A stretch of DNA of 32,548 nt, taken from the NCBI GenBank assembly GCA_018239665.1, contig JAFEGV010000018.1:1-32548 (forward strand), given 5' to 3'. The translations under genes and the position numbers were made by a program. The DNA is from Verrucomicrobiota bacterium. Its GTDB lineage: Bacteria > Chlamydiota > Chlamydiia > Chlamydiales > Rhabdochlamydiaceae. Under the pieces are notes generated by a model. That model saw only the letters and a program-made list of their open reading frames with translations. It ran no database searches and was not told the DNA's origin. Positions 23,193 through 31,508 of this stretch are shown in pieces; positions within the stretch are counted from its first letter, which is position 1; each line of letters begins with the position of its first letter.

Positions 23193-25124
23193 ATGAGATA
23201 TTGCGAATCCTATTCTGAGACAAAACGTTGGAAAACCCGCGAAGTCAAAGTGGGGAAAGTCGGCGTCGGTGGGGACAATCCCGTTCGGATCCAATCCATG
23301 ACCACCTCCAGCACCCGAGATGTCGATGCGACGATCGACCAGATCATCCGCCTAGCCGACTCCGGCTGCGAGATCGCCCGAGTCACCGTCCAGGGGATGA
23401 AAGAGGCCGATAGCTGCGAAGCGATCAAAAACGGGCTTCTTCAAAAAGGGTATGAAATCCCCCTCGTCGCCGATATCCATTTTTATCCCCCTGCCGCATC
23501 CCGCGTCGTCGATTTTGTCGATAAAGTTCGCATCAACCCAGGGAATTTTGTCGATAAGCGGGCGACCTTCCGGGTCATTGAATATGACGATGCGACCTAT
23601 GCCGCCGAGATCGATAAAATTGAAGAGACCTTTTCCCCTCTCGTCGAAAAATGCAAGCGCCTTAAGCGCGCCATGCGCATCGGGACAAATCATGGCTCCC
23701 TTTCCGATCGGATCATGAACCGCTATGGCGATACACCGTTTGGAATGGTCGAGTCCGCCCTCGAATTTGCCCGCGTGTGCAGAAAACTAGACTACCATGA
23801 TTTTATTTTTTCCATGAAAGCGAGCAATCCGCTCGTCATGGTCCAAGCTTACCGCCTCCTCGTTGCAGAAATGATGAAGCTCGGATGGGACTACCCATTG
23901 CACCTTGGAGTGACGGAAGCCGGCGAAGGGGAAGATGGGCGAGTGAAGTCCGCAGTGGGGATTGGAACCTTGCTGTTAGACGGGATCGGCGATACGATCC
24001 GCGTTTCCTTGACAGAGGACCCTTGGCTCGAGATCGATCCTTGCCAGAGGCTAGTCCAGTTTGCAACCTCCTCTATCGGCAAAGGAGTGCCTCTCTTTGA
24101 AGAGAAACATCGCAATATCAGATCGATCCAAAAACGAGAGGTCTGCCTAGCCTCCGAGAGCCGCCTGCATCGCGATGGATCGGTCGTCCTTCATGCCAAG
24201 GAAAGCGATCTGCTCCAACCTAATTTTTACACCAAGATCGGATGCAAGGCCCAGCTGAACCAATTGGAGAGGACCCCTTCAACAATTGATTACCTCTTTA
24301 TCGAGACCCTCTCGCAGGAGCCAGGCGTTGTTCAAGCCCTTAAAAAGCTTGAAAAAGCGCAGATCGGCGTATTGACGCGCAGCCAAGGAGTTCCCGGCAC
24401 TGTCCCGGTTCTACCTCTTTCATCTCTTGCGTCCGGAGCATGCCCCGACATGCCTTACGTCATTTCCGTCGATTCTGATGATCCCGCGATCTGGAAGTTC
24501 CTTGCAAAATCCAAACCTCTCTTCCTATTATTTGCTCCGCAAGGATCCCGATTGCATGCAGGACGCCGCTTTTTCGAATGGTTAAAAACTCAATCTCTCC
24601 AAATTCCCGTTATCCTCGATTTTTCTTATGCATGCGGATGGGATGACGTCGTGATCCACGCTTCGACCGAGCTTGGCGCCTTGCTGGCCGATAAACTTGG
24701 CGAAGGGGTCGCCGTCCGGACTGAGTTCGATTTGGAGCAGGTGCGTCTTCTCAGTTTCAATATCTTGCAGGCCGCGCGGATGCGCACATCGAAAACGGAG
24801 TACATCTCTTGCCCAGGCTGCGGACGCACGCTGTTCGAGCTGCAGAGCGTCACAAAACGGATCCGTGAAAGGACATCCCATCTTCCCGGCGTTAAGATCG
24901 CCATCATGGGCTGTATCGTCAATGGTCCCGGCGAAATGGCCGATGCCGATTTCGGATATGTCGGTTCCAAGGCTGGCAAGATCGATCTGTATGTGGGTAA
25001 GACCTGCGTTGAGAGGAACATCGATTTTTCCGATGCAGACGAGCGTTTGGTCGAGCTCATTAAAGCTCATGGACGCTGGCAAGAACCGGAGTCCGCTTCG
25101 GAACTAGAGCCGCAGATGGTTTAA
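23193..25124 (+). CDS. ispG: 4-hydroxy-3-methylbut-2-enyl-diphosphate synthase (GcpE), large three-domain form
   Basis: Converts MEcPP to HMBPP in the MEP isoprenoid pathway using a [4Fe-4S] cluster. 643 residues against about 370 in E. coli. The N-terminal TIM barrel shows VRIQSMTTSSTRDVDAT and ARVTVQGM, with KVRINPGNFVD and GTNHGSLSDRIMNRYGD. A ~250-residue insertion (about 290-530) separates it from the cluster domain. That domain has CPGCGRTLFE (C540, C543) and MGCIVNGPGEMADADFGYVG (C574, E581). The insertion is the layout known for plants, Chlamydiae and some others. AGGAG lies 8 bases before ATG 23193. Monocistronic in this window. Confidence 0.97.
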   Translation: MRYCESYSETKRWKTREVKVGKVGVGGDNPVRIQSMTTSSTRDVDATIDQIIRLADSGCEIARVTVQGMKEADSCEAIKNGLLQKGYEIPLVADIHFYPPAASRVVDFVDKVRINPGNFVDKRATFRVIEYDDATYAAEIDKIEETFSPLVEKCKRLKRAMRIGTNHGSLSDRIMNRYGDTPFGMVESALEFARVCRKLDYHDFIFSMKASNPLVMVQAYRLLVAEMMKLGWDYPLHLGVTEAGEGEDGRVKSAVGIGTLLLDGIGDTIRVSLTEDPWLEIDPCQRLVQFATSSIGKGVPLFEEKHRNIRSIQKREVCLASESRLHRDGSVVLHAKESDLLQPNFYTKIGCKAQLNQLERTPSTIDYLFIETLSQEPGVVQALKKLEKAQIGVLTRSQGVPGTVPVLPLSSLASGACPDMPYVISVDSDDPAIWKFLAKSKPLFLLFAPQGSRLHAGRRFFEWLKTQSLQIPVILDFSYACGWDDVVIHASTELGALLADKLGEGVAVRTEFDLEQVRLLSFNILQAARMRTSKTEYISCPGCGRTLFELQSVTKRIRERTSHLPGVKIAIMGCIVNGPGEMADADFGYVGSKAGKIDLYVGKTCVERNIDFSDADERLVELIKAHGRWQEPESASELEPQMV

Positions 25125-25193
25125 TACAACATGTTGCGAATGCAAAGCAGTTGAAGCGATCTCAGTCGCGAACTGGTCTTCATTCTCAGGAAA

Positions 25194-25257
25194 GCAGGTT
25201 CACTGTATTGCGAACCTGCCGTTGGAGTCATGTTCAGCTATTGCGGGCTACTGAACA
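25194..25257. terminator. Two hairpins between ispG and the convergent ankyrin gene
   Basis: GCAGGTTC (25194-25201) pairs with GAACCTGC (25212-25219). TGTTCAG (25231-25237) pairs with CTGAACA (25251-25257), which spans the ankyrin stop codon. Neither has a T-run. They lie where two convergent transcripts end. Confidence 0.45.
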
Positions 25258-25883
25258 TTACATTCTTTATTACGTGTAGAAGCCGCTGCTGGATGTTCAG
25301 TAGAAACTGCTGAAGAAGATGCTTGAGGTGCTTCGAAAGAAACTTCCGGTGTTTCCAAAGGAGCTTCCGGTGTTTCCAAAAACTCTTCTATTGTGTCCGT
25401 CAGCGCGGGGAACAAATGATAAAAAAGATCTGTTTCTTTATTGCGTTGATTGGCAGTTTCGAACCAGAATGACTTAACATCTAAATGAGAGAGCTGATCT
25501 GGCGTATGACCATTATTGTCCTTAGCCTCGACATCGGCGCCTTTAAAAACTAGAAATTTGATCATGTTTTCATCGTTTCTCTGACATGCGCGGTGCAAAG
25601 GAGTCATTCCATTCCTTTCTTTTACGTTTACATCAGCTCCTGCTTCAATCAACATCTCCATAATTCTTGTATGGTTGTGTGAACAAGCTGCTTGTAAAGG
25701 CGTTGTTCCATCGCGATAATCAGGTTCGTTGATTGCAGCCCGACATTCTGGATCTTCTAGAAGCCTTGCAACTTCTCTTTCATCTCCTCTTTCGCAAACA
25801 TAATTAAACTGATCTAGATTGGTCCATAGCGTTTCTCGAGAAGGCCTTACTAAAGATCCTAGAAAACTACCTATTGCTGACAT
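25248..25883 (-). CDS. Ankyrin-repeat protein, 211 aa
   Basis: ATG 25883 has AAGGAG 5 bases upstream; an ATG 12 codons earlier lacks one. Residues ~20-150 hold about three ankyrin units: YVCERGDEREVARLLEDPE, DGTTPLQAACSHNHTRIMEMLIEAGADVN and NGMTPLHRACQRNDENMIKFLVFKGADVE, then a partial NGHTPDQLSHL. The C-terminus has an imperfect repeat ETPEAPLETPEVSFEAPQAS and a Ser/Ala/Thr-rich tail. There is no signal peptide. A host-contact role is possible from the repeats but not shown. It is not obviously a paralogue of the 528-aa ankyrin protein outside the repeats. Confidence 0.88.
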   Translation of the reverse strand: MSAIGSFLGSLVRPSRETLWTNLDQFNYVCERGDEREVARLLEDPECRAAINEPDYRDGTTPLQAACSHNHTRIMEMLIEAGADVNVKERNGMTPLHRACQRNDENMIKFLVFKGADVEAKDNNGHTPDQLSHLDVKSFWFETANQRNKETDLFYHLFPALTDTIEEFLETPEAPLETPEVSFEAPQASSSAVSTEHPAAASTRNKECNVQ

Positions 25884-26229
25884 AAAAACTCCTTTTGGTT
25901 TTTTTTGTATAAAAAGCAAGTGTTATTTATTATACACTAATTAATAAATTTATTCAACATATAAATAAATTGAATCGTTCTGTTGTATCGATTATCGGAG
26001 AATGTTGGGTGTTTAAATAATGTTTATAATGGCAAGCTGGTTAGTTTTTTGTCCGGAACAAAGGACTGGCTGTTACGAATGGTCTCTTTAAAAGTCTCTA
26101 AGCTTCAGTTGTTTATGATTTTCTTGTTAATTATAATGCTTGTTTTAAAATATATTATTATGATTTAACTTTTTGCGGCTTATTATGTTATAGTTTAATG
26201 TTTATGGCTGTTTGTTTTATAATAATTCG

Positions 26230-26602
26230 AAAGGTGCTATATTAAAGATGGAGAGTGGTGAGACTCCTCCTATTAGGCTCACGACTGAGACTTCCCTAAG
26301 GCGATAGGAAAGGGCCTTTGAAATGGATCCAAAAAGCGTAGGGAAGTAGCGAGATGTTTTGTTCTTAAGGTTTGAGTACTTGCTTAAATCCCTGCTGATG
26401 GGGTTTTAGCTCCATCAAAGCAAGAAGCATGCTCCCTTAAGGGTTCTCAAGGTACCAAGGCCTCTAAGAGAGGTCAACGATTATGGGTCTTGTTTCATTA
26501 ACAGCCCATTACATTTGAGCTTGAGAAAACAAACCATCTGACCTTCTGCTTCATTATGTTTATGATGATAAACAAATGGTGAAAAGCAGGAGGTTTTTTT
26601 TT
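26230..26602 (+). ncRNA. Candidate structured non-coding RNA, ~370 nt, identity unknown
   Basis: The 777-bp gap between the ankyrin gene and rarA holds no convincing ORF but many perfect helices. GTGAG 26258-26262 pairs with 26278-26282. ACTTCCCTA 26290-26298 pairs with 26339-26347 (9 bp). A long arm is built from CTTAAGG 26364-26370/26435-26441, CTTGCTT 26379-26385/26418-26424 and TGATGG 26396-26401/26412-26417. CCTCT 26461-26465 pairs with 26469-26473. It ends in an intrinsic terminator. A TATAAT at 26218-26223 with TTAATG 17 bases before it gives a plausible start near 26230. The GAGGAAAGTCC core of RNase P RNA, the tmRNA ends and the SRP RNA loop are not seen. Bases 25884-26229 are AT-rich with nothing else recognised. 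Confidence 0.65.
26542..26602 (+). terminator. Strong intrinsic terminator of the candidate ncRNA
   Basis: CCTTCTGCTT (26542-26551) pairs with AAGCAGGAGG (26584-26593), one G-U pair included. A second stem, TGTTTAT/ATAAACA (26557-26563/26568-26574), stacks inside. Nine T follow at 26594-26602. This fixes the transcript as plus strand. Confidence 0.85.
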
Positions 26603-26660
26603 GCCTTCATTTATTTCTACGAGCATTTATCCGACGTCTTGTACGCTTTGTCCTTGTGCG

Positions 26661-27926
26661 TCAATGTTCGCAAGACTCTCGAAGCTTCTGGAAATAGTCG
26701 ATCCTCTTTTTCATCTCCCGTTCAAAACCTCTTTCGACCGGATGGTAGAATTCTGTGCGCACGACTTCATCCGGGAAATAATTTTGTCCGGAAAATCCTT
26801 GAGGCGTGTCGTGATCGTAGACGTAGCCTTTTCCATAGTCCATCTGCTTCATCAGCTCAGTGGGGGCATTGAGGATAATTTTGGGAGGACAGAGGTGGGA
26901 GGTTTGTTTGGCCAATGTTTTGGCTTGAGAAAAAGCGGTGTAGATCGCGTTGCTCTTGGGGGCCAAGGCCAGATAGACCACTGCCTGGGCAATGGCAAGC
27001 TCTCCTTCGGGAGACCCCAGTTGGGAATAGGTCTGCCAGGCGTTGATGGCGACCTGGGAGGCTTGAGGATCGGCGAGGCCGACATCTTCGTTTGCCATTC
27101 TGATGACCCGCCGGCAAATGAATTGAGGATCTTCTCCGCCATCTAACATTCGGGCAAGCCAATAGAGAGAAGCGTCAGGGTCTGAACCGCGGACCGACTT
27201 GTGCAGCGCAGAGATCAAGTTGTAATGCCCTTCTCCTGTCTTGTCGTAGAGCGCAGAGCGCTTTTGAAGAAGCTGTTGCAGATGGGCGACATCCAGTTCT
27301 TTATTTTCCAAAGCTTCGGTCTGAAGGTTTTCCAGCATGTTGAGAAGATGGCGGCCGTCGCCTTGGGCCAGTTGGATCAGATAGAGGCGGCCTTCTTTGG
27401 TCAAGTTGAGCTTTTTAAATGCTGTTTCAAATCGACCGATTATCTTGTCCAAAGCCTCTTCGTCCAGATGCTTTAGGTTGAGGACCCGAAGGCGGGAAAG
27501 GAGGGCATTGTTGACCGAAAAAGAGGGGTTTTCAGTCGTGGCCCCGATCAGGACGATAGTCCCGTCTTCGACAAAGGGTAGGAAAAGGTCCTGCTGCGCT
27601 TTATTGAACCTGTGGATTTCATCGATGAACAGGATTAGCTGCTGATTGAGGAGGGGATGAGCCTGAGTCTCTTTAATCAAATTTTTGAGCTCTGCCGTTC
27701 CATGAAAAACGGCGCTAAAAGGAACGAAGCGGGCTTTAAAGGCTTGGGCATAGAGGCGTGCCAAGGTTGTTTTCCCGCAGCCGGGAGGTCCGAACAAAAG
27801 TAAAGACAGGGGTTTGCCGTTTTGGACGATCTTTGAGATCAGTCCATCTTTTCCCAGCAGGTGGTCTTGCCCGACTATGTCGGCAAGAGATTTAGGGCGG
27901 AGCTGTTCTGATAGGGGAATGTTCAT
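26661..27926 (-). CDS. rarA: Replication-associated recombination AAA+ ATPase RarA (MgsA)
   Basis: 421 residues from ATG 27926, family length. It acts at stalled replication forks with SSB and RecA-pathway proteins. The opening is [22 protein letters not shown]. Walker A is [13 protein letters not shown], Walker B is [15 protein letters not shown], and sensor 1/Arg-finger region is [19 protein letters not shown]. The C-terminal MgsA domain includes [18 protein letters not shown] and [19 protein letters not shown]. The frame is open another 26 codons upstream into repeat copy 3, but those residues are not family-like. Its 3' end faces the ncRNA terminator 58 bp away. Confidence 0.96.
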   Translation of the reverse strand: MNIPLSEQLRPKSLADIVGQDHLLGKDGLISKIVQNGKPLSLLLFGPPGCGKTTLARLYAQAFKARFVPFSAVFHGTAELKNLIKETQAHPLLNQQLILFIDEIHRFNKAQQDLFLPFVEDGTIVLIGATTENPSFSVNNALLSRLRVLNLKHLDEEALDKIIGRFETAFKKLNLTKEGRLYLIQLAQGDGRHLLNMLENLQTEALENKELDVAHLQQLLQKRSALYDKTGEGHYNLISALHKSVRGSDPDASLYWLARMLDGGEDPQFICRRVIRMANEDVGLADPQASQVAINAWQTYSQLGSPEGELAIAQAVVYLALAPKSNAIYTAFSQAKTLAKQTSHLCPPKIILNAPTELMKQMDYGKGYVYDHDTPQGFSGQNYFPDEVVRTEFYHPVERGFEREMKKRIDYFQKLRESCEH

Positions 27927-27977
27927 AGCCTGTAGTATGAACACTCCCAATGCGGATGTCAATTCTGTCTTTCGAGT

Positions 27978-28152
27978 CAGTTGTAAAATTCCCCTGCCCT
28001 GCAAAATCGTCCTTTTGAGCCATTTTACCGCCCCGCCTCCTCGTCTACTTCTTCAAGTATGCCCTCGGCGGCAGGGGCACGGGCCGCACTTGCGGCCCTG
28101 GCAAACTGGCTCAAAATCATCGATTTTTCAGGGTGCGGGAGTTTTTCAACTG
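27978..28152. repeat. Palindromic dispersed repeat, copy 3
   Basis: A 175-bp imperfect inverted repeat. The left arm CAGTTGTAAAATTCCCCTG..CAAAATCGTCCTTTTGAGCC faces a right arm reading CAGTTGAAAAACTCCCGCA..AAAAATCGATGATTTTGAGCC. The core (AAAATCG..TTTTGAG) matches copies 1 and 2. The centre differs and holds GGGCCGC-actt-GCGGCCC. It fills the gap between rarA and the permease gene, and its right end supplies the last codons of the permease. Confidence 0.8.
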
Positions 28153-29567
28153 CCTCTTTCTATTTTGATTTTCCAATGGGGCTTGCGGCACGCATAGATA
28201 ATTAGAGGGATCGCGCACATGAAGATAAGGCCTATGATCAGAAAAAGGTCATAGAAGAGCAGGCTTCCCGTCTCCAACTGGGAAGGAGGGATAAAGGCGA
28301 GAGCGATAGCGAACGTGGAAGAGAGGATGCCCATGATGCAGAAGAGCCATATCCCTTTGTATTGGAAAGGGACCTTGTAAGGTCTTGGCACATGAGGTTT
28401 TGAGTATTTCAACTTGATCGCTGAAATAAACATAAGGATGTACATGATCAGATAGCTCTGAGCGCTCAGCGCTGTCAGGATCCAAAAGGCGCTGCTGACA
28501 GTCGGCATGAATAAAAAGACACAGCCGGTGATCGAGACGATAATTGCTTGAAACAGTAAAAGGTGCGTCGGAGTCCCGTGCTTGTTCAGATTCTGGAAGA
28601 AGGGAGGGAGGTTCCCGTGGATCGACGTTTCGTGGAGCCCCTGGACCGGCCCGATGATCCATGAATTGACCTCAGCAATCGCTCCGATGATCAGCAAAAT
28701 TCCAAGGATGGGCAAGAACCACTCAAGGTGGTAGAAGCTCAAGAATATATTAAAGGCTTCCATCAGGCCGCTGACGAGGCTGATCTGCGTTTTGGGAATA
28801 ACGACGGCGATCGCTAAAGACCCTAGCATAAAGACTGTAAAGACGATGATCGCAGCTAAGAGGATGGCCCTAGGGTAGTTTCTTTGAGGGTTTTGCACAT
28901 TTCCTGCATAGGCGGATGAGACCTCTAGCCCGGCAAAAGCTAAAAACAGTCCTGAAAGGAACACGAGATTTCCGATCTGTGTGAAGTCGGGTATGACCGC
29001 TTTTAAATTGAGTGGAGTTTGGACGGGGTGCCCTGAGGTAATCCAAATCAATCCCAGCGCAATAATCAGGATCCCTGGAACGATTGTGCCAACGATGACC
29101 CCGATTGTGCTGAACCAGCCCGATGTTTTTATCCCTAAATAGTTCAATAGAGTCATTCCCCAGTATCCGATCAGAATGACGGAGAGGATATAGACCTTGC
29201 TTTGTGCCAGCGACGGTGAAAATATATAGGCAAGCGTCCCTGCTATGAACGACATGATCACCGGATACCAGGCCACATTATGGACCCATTGCATCCAAAT
29301 TGCAAAAAAGCCCCAGCGGTCGCCTAACGCTTCACGGATCCAAATGTAGATCCCTCCAGACTTTGGCCAGCCTGTTGCCAGTTCCGCCGATACAAGGGCG
29401 CATGGCACAAGGAAAAACAGGGCAACAATGGCAAAAAACACAATTGCGCTTAAGCCGTATTCGGCGACGAGGGGAAGGTTGCGCAGACTTGCCATAATCG
29501 AGACGTTCAACATTGCCAGGACAAAGATGCTAATGACCCGCCGTGGTAGGTTTTTCTGAGACTCCAT
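28146..29567 (-). CDS. Amino-acid permease, APC superfamily
   Basis: 473 residues with about 12 hydrophobic segments. The N-terminus (RRVISIFVLAMLNVSIMASLRNLPL) and the next block (LFFLVPCALVSAELATGWPKSGGIYIWIREALG) match the conserved helix 1-2 region of APC transporters. The overall pattern is closest to the glutamate:GABA antiporter (GadC/YjeM-like) branch, but the substrate is not determinable. It would import amino acids from the host or exchange them across the inner membrane. ATG 29567 has AGGAAGG 3-4 bases upstream; an ATG 15 codons earlier lacks one. The C-terminal Glu-Arg-Gly-Ser and the stop overlap the end of repeat copy 3. Confidence 0.92.
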   Translation of the reverse strand: MESQKNLPRRVISIFVLAMLNVSIMASLRNLPLVAEYGLSAIVFFAIVALFFLVPCALVSAELATGWPKSGGIYIWIREALGDRWGFFAIWMQWVHNVAWYPVIMSFIAGTLAYIFSPSLAQSKVYILSVILIGYWGMTLLNYLGIKTSGWFSTIGVIVGTIVPGILIIALGLIWITSGHPVQTPLNLKAVIPDFTQIGNLVFLSGLFLAFAGLEVSSAYAGNVQNPQRNYPRAILLAAIIVFTVFMLGSLAIAVVIPKTQISLVSGLMEAFNIFLSFYHLEWFLPILGILLIIGAIAEVNSWIIGPVQGLHETSIHGNLPPFFQNLNKHGTPTHLLLFQAIIVSITGCVFLFMPTVSSAFWILTALSAQSYLIMYILMFISAIKLKYSKPHVPRPYKVPFQYKGIWLFCIMGILSSTFAIALAFIPPSQLETGSLLFYDLFLIIGLIFMCAIPLIIYACRKPHWKIKIERGS

Positions 29568-29911
29568 GGTCCTTCCTCTATTGATTAGCGCCCTTGTATA
29601 ACCTGATTTCATTTGCAGAGGGAGTTATGCAAGAGGCGTATTTTCTTCCTTTTAGTTCTTCCCTTTGAATTTTGCAAGATTGAATTTGCTCTTCATTCGA
29701 TTAATTAAAATAATTATCTCTTTGCGATTTAATATTTTGTGTTTTTATTTTTGTGACAATTAAAACAATGGTATTCATTTTTTATGTGGGATTGTGTAAA
29801 TTAAAGAATTGAGAGCGTAAAGAGAAAATCAGCGTGCGGAGGGGATTCCCTAGGCAGCATTTGCTGGTTCTCATGTTTTTTAGCTTTCAATAAAAACTCA
29901 TGGAGGCATGT
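29568..29911. other. Intergenic region, AT-rich, with possible solo repeat terminus
   Basis: No gene seen. GCAGAGGGAGTTATGCAAGA near 29615-29634 resembles the terminus of the palindromic repeats (AGAGGGAGTT.TGCAA). The rest is AT-rich leader for the divergent permease and the 44-aa gene. No promoter stands out with confidence. Confidence 0.4.
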
Positions 29912-30046
29912 ATGAAACAATCTAATAAACCCCAACAACCAGCTAATCCAAACCCTAGCAAACAACAACCAACTAATCCCCAACACCAACAACGTCAAAA
30001 ACCACAGAACCCACAGCAAGAAAAGAAATGGCATGGCGGCTGCTAA
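29912..30046 (+). CDS. Small Pro/Gln/Asn-rich protein, 44 aa
   Basis: ATG 29912 to TAA 30046, preceded by TGGAGG with 5 bases spacing. The product is almost wholly Gln, Pro, Asn and Lys: MKQSNKPQQPANPNPSKQQP at the start, ending EKKWHGGC. A lone Trp, His, two Gly and a C-terminal Cys break the pattern. It is intrinsically disordered by composition, and no family is recognised. The good ribosome binding site and clean start/stop favour a real gene. An antisense frame with a hydrophobic translation is only the complement of these codons. A C-terminal Cys could allow disulfide or surface linkage, but this is a guess. Confidence 0.6.
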   Translation: MKQSNKPQQPANPNPSKQQPTNPQHQQRQKPQNPQQEKKWHGGC

Positions 30047-30301
30047 GCTAGACTGCTGATCGCATTATAGATCCAAGCCGTATTTGGCCGACATGACGGA
30101 TTTTCCACGGCTTGGCTCTTATACACAAATCAACTCAAAAGTTGGTTTTTGGCTGCGTCAACCAGTTCGCGACCAAGGTCGCTTCACCTGCTTTGCACTA
30201 CAAAGGCCCACCGGGCCTTATCGGGATCTTTCCTATTAGACTCTATATTCACATATGGAGTAGTTCAATTCGCTTTCGCTTCTCTGCCGCGTATTAAGAG
30301 G
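30047..30301. other. Intergenic region with several hairpins
   Basis: No convincing gene. Hairpins include CAACT-caaa-AGTTG followed by TTTTT (near 30130-30150, a possible terminator for the 44-aa gene), GCGACCAAGGTCGC (near 30169-30182) and AAGGCCC-acc-GGGCCTT (near 30203-30219). An open frame over 30112-30297 has no ribosome binding site and reads through these hairpins, so I do not call it. Confidence 0.4.
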
Positions 30302-30721
30302 TTATGCCGGATCGAGGTCTTCTTGATGTTGTGAAAGCCATTGGATGATCTGATCGGAATCGTACAGAGGCTTCCCATCAATGAAAAGGCACGGCACCTG
30401 CATTATCCCTCCATACTTCCTTAATTCCTCTTTAGCTTCGGGATTGTTAATAACGTTCTTCATGGGGACGGTTTTGTGGATTTGCCTTAAGTAGTTCAAG
30501 ACCTTTTGAGAAAACCCGCAATACGGGGAGTAATACAGGACAAGAACGGGTTTTTCATTACGGATGCATCGCTTATGCGCACTCATATGGCTTGTTTTAG
30601 CGCCGAATGAAGCTTGGCCCAATTCCTGAATGCCTCTTTGCGTAATAGCTTTTTCAGGCGCGGGAATAGGAGATAAGGATGCCGTCAAAGCTCCAATAGT
30701 TACGACTAGACCGAGCATCAT
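30302..30721 (-). CDS. Exported or membrane-anchored monothiol glutaredoxin-like protein
   Basis: 139 residues. The N-terminal MMLGLVVTIGALTASLSPIPAP is a signal peptide or anchor. A linker of about 35 residues leads to a glutaredoxin/thioredoxin fold: PVLVLYYSPYCGFSQKVLNYL carries a CGFS active site, identical to the monothiol class. MQVPCLFIDGKPLYDSDQIIQWL carries the cis-Pro (VPC) and the glutathione/DS motif. CGFS glutaredoxins usually handle Fe-S clusters in the cytoplasm, so an exported one is unusual; periplasmic redox work is an alternative. AAGGGGG is 4-5 bases before ATG 30721. It is divergent from the cyclophilin gene, another exported folding-related protein. Confidence 0.85.
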   Translation of the reverse strand: MMLGLVVTIGALTASLSPIPAPEKAITQRGIQELGQASFGAKTSHMSAHKRCIRNEKPVLVLYYSPYCGFSQKVLNYLRQIHKTVPMKNVINNPEAKEELRKYGGIMQVPCLFIDGKPLYDSDQIIQWLSQHQEDLDPA

Positions 30722-30887
30722 ATATCCCCCTTATATTCCTAATCAGCATCTATACCTATTTCAGCCCTGCGAAAATAAATTGTCTATTAAATTCTAATGT
30801 TTGCAGAGCCGATAGGGCAAATTCAAAATGAAGCTTGATTAGAATACGTTAAGCGGTTACTATCCCAAGTTTTTGATGGAGGTAGCT

Positions 30888-31472
30888 ATGATCGGTCGGT
30901 TAAAGAAAGCAGGCTGGATTTTAGGAGCCTGTATACTTTGCAGCTCAGTTTGCCAATCATCTTCAGATACTGGAGAACCAACAATGCAGTTTTCAGAGCC
31001 AAAACAAGCGATGGAATTTCAGGAAGGCAAGACCTACTTGGCCATCATCCACACGTCCAAAGGGGATATCACCTGTCAGTTGAACCCCAAAGTTGCGCCT
31101 TTGTCTGTCACTAACTTTGTGATGTTGGCTCAAGGGGGCTTTTATAATGGGCTTGTTTTCCATCGCGTCGTCCCTAATTTTGTGATCCAAGGAGGAGACC
31201 CTAAAGGCAATGGCACCGGCGGTCCTGGATATACAGTTCCGTCAGAAATCAACCTGCCTCATACGCAAGGAGCCCTTGCATGGGCGCGTTTGCCAGACTA
31301 TATGAACCCTCAAAAACGCTCGAGCGGTTCCCAATTCTACATTACCTTAGAAAAAATTCCCTATTTAGACGGGGAATACACTGTATTTGGGACTACGACA
31401 GCAGGAATGGAAGTAGTTAAGAAGATTGAACAGGGCGATCAAATCAAAAGCATTGAGATCGTCGTTCAATAA
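30888..31472 (+). CDS. Exported cyclophilin-type peptidyl-prolyl cis-trans isomerase
   Basis: 194 residues. The N-terminus MIGRLKKAGWILGACILC is a signal sequence; nearby Cys (LGAC, SSVC) make a lipoprotein possible. The cyclophilin domain shows TSKGDITCQLNPKVAPLSVTNF, FYNGLVFHRVVPNFVIQGGDP (catalytic Arg in FHR), GGPGYTVPSEI, SSGSQFYIT and YLDGEYTVFGTTTAGMEVV. It speeds proline isomerisation in exported proteins. ATG 30888 has GGAGG 6 bases upstream; in-frame TTG/ATG codons at 30873/30876 overlap that site and are less likely. An intrinsic terminator follows. A charged spacer of ~25 residues separates the signal from the domain. Confidence 0.94.
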   Translation: MIGRLKKAGWILGACILCSSVCQSSSDTGEPTMQFSEPKQAMEFQEGKTYLAIIHTSKGDITCQLNPKVAPLSVTNFVMLAQGGFYNGLVFHRVVPNFVIQGGDPKGNGTGGPGYTVPSEINLPHTQGALAWARLPDYMNPQKRSSGSQFYITLEKIPYLDGEYTVFGTTTAGMEVVKKIEQGDQIKSIEIVVQ

Positions 31473-31508
31473 GGTCTGTAGCCCCTTTCATTAATAAGAT
31501 GAACGTTA

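Noticed and set aside
24582..25082. 166- and 144-codon frames antisense to ispG
   Set aside because: They overlap the cluster-binding domain of ispG in GC-rich sequence; no start signals.
25983..26168. 61-codon plus-strand frame with a hydrophobic end
   Set aside because: TTG start without a ribosome binding site in very AT-rich DNA; the hydrophobicity follows from T-rich codons.
26283..26350. TPP riboswitch: CTGAGA, CCTTTGAA and GCGTAGGGAAGT appear in the right order within the ncRNA
   Set aside because: The conserved CTGAT..GGATAATGCC segment is missing, and TAGGGAAGT pairs perfectly with ACTTCCCTA instead of forming the TPP fold. No downstream thiamine gene is present.
26230..26602. RNase P RNA, tmRNA or SRP RNA
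   Set aside because: No GAGGAAAGTCC/ACAGAA core, no tRNA-like ends or tag frame, and no SRP tetraloop on either strand.
29801..30034. 77-codon minus-strand hydrophobic frame
   Set aside because: It is the exact antisense of the Pro/Gln/Asn-rich small gene; the Leu/Trp content mirrors CAA/CCA codons. No ribosome binding site.
30112..30297. 61-codon plus-strand frame in the hairpin-rich gap
   Set aside because: No ribosome binding site, and it reads through three hairpins; the second overlapping frame is equally open.
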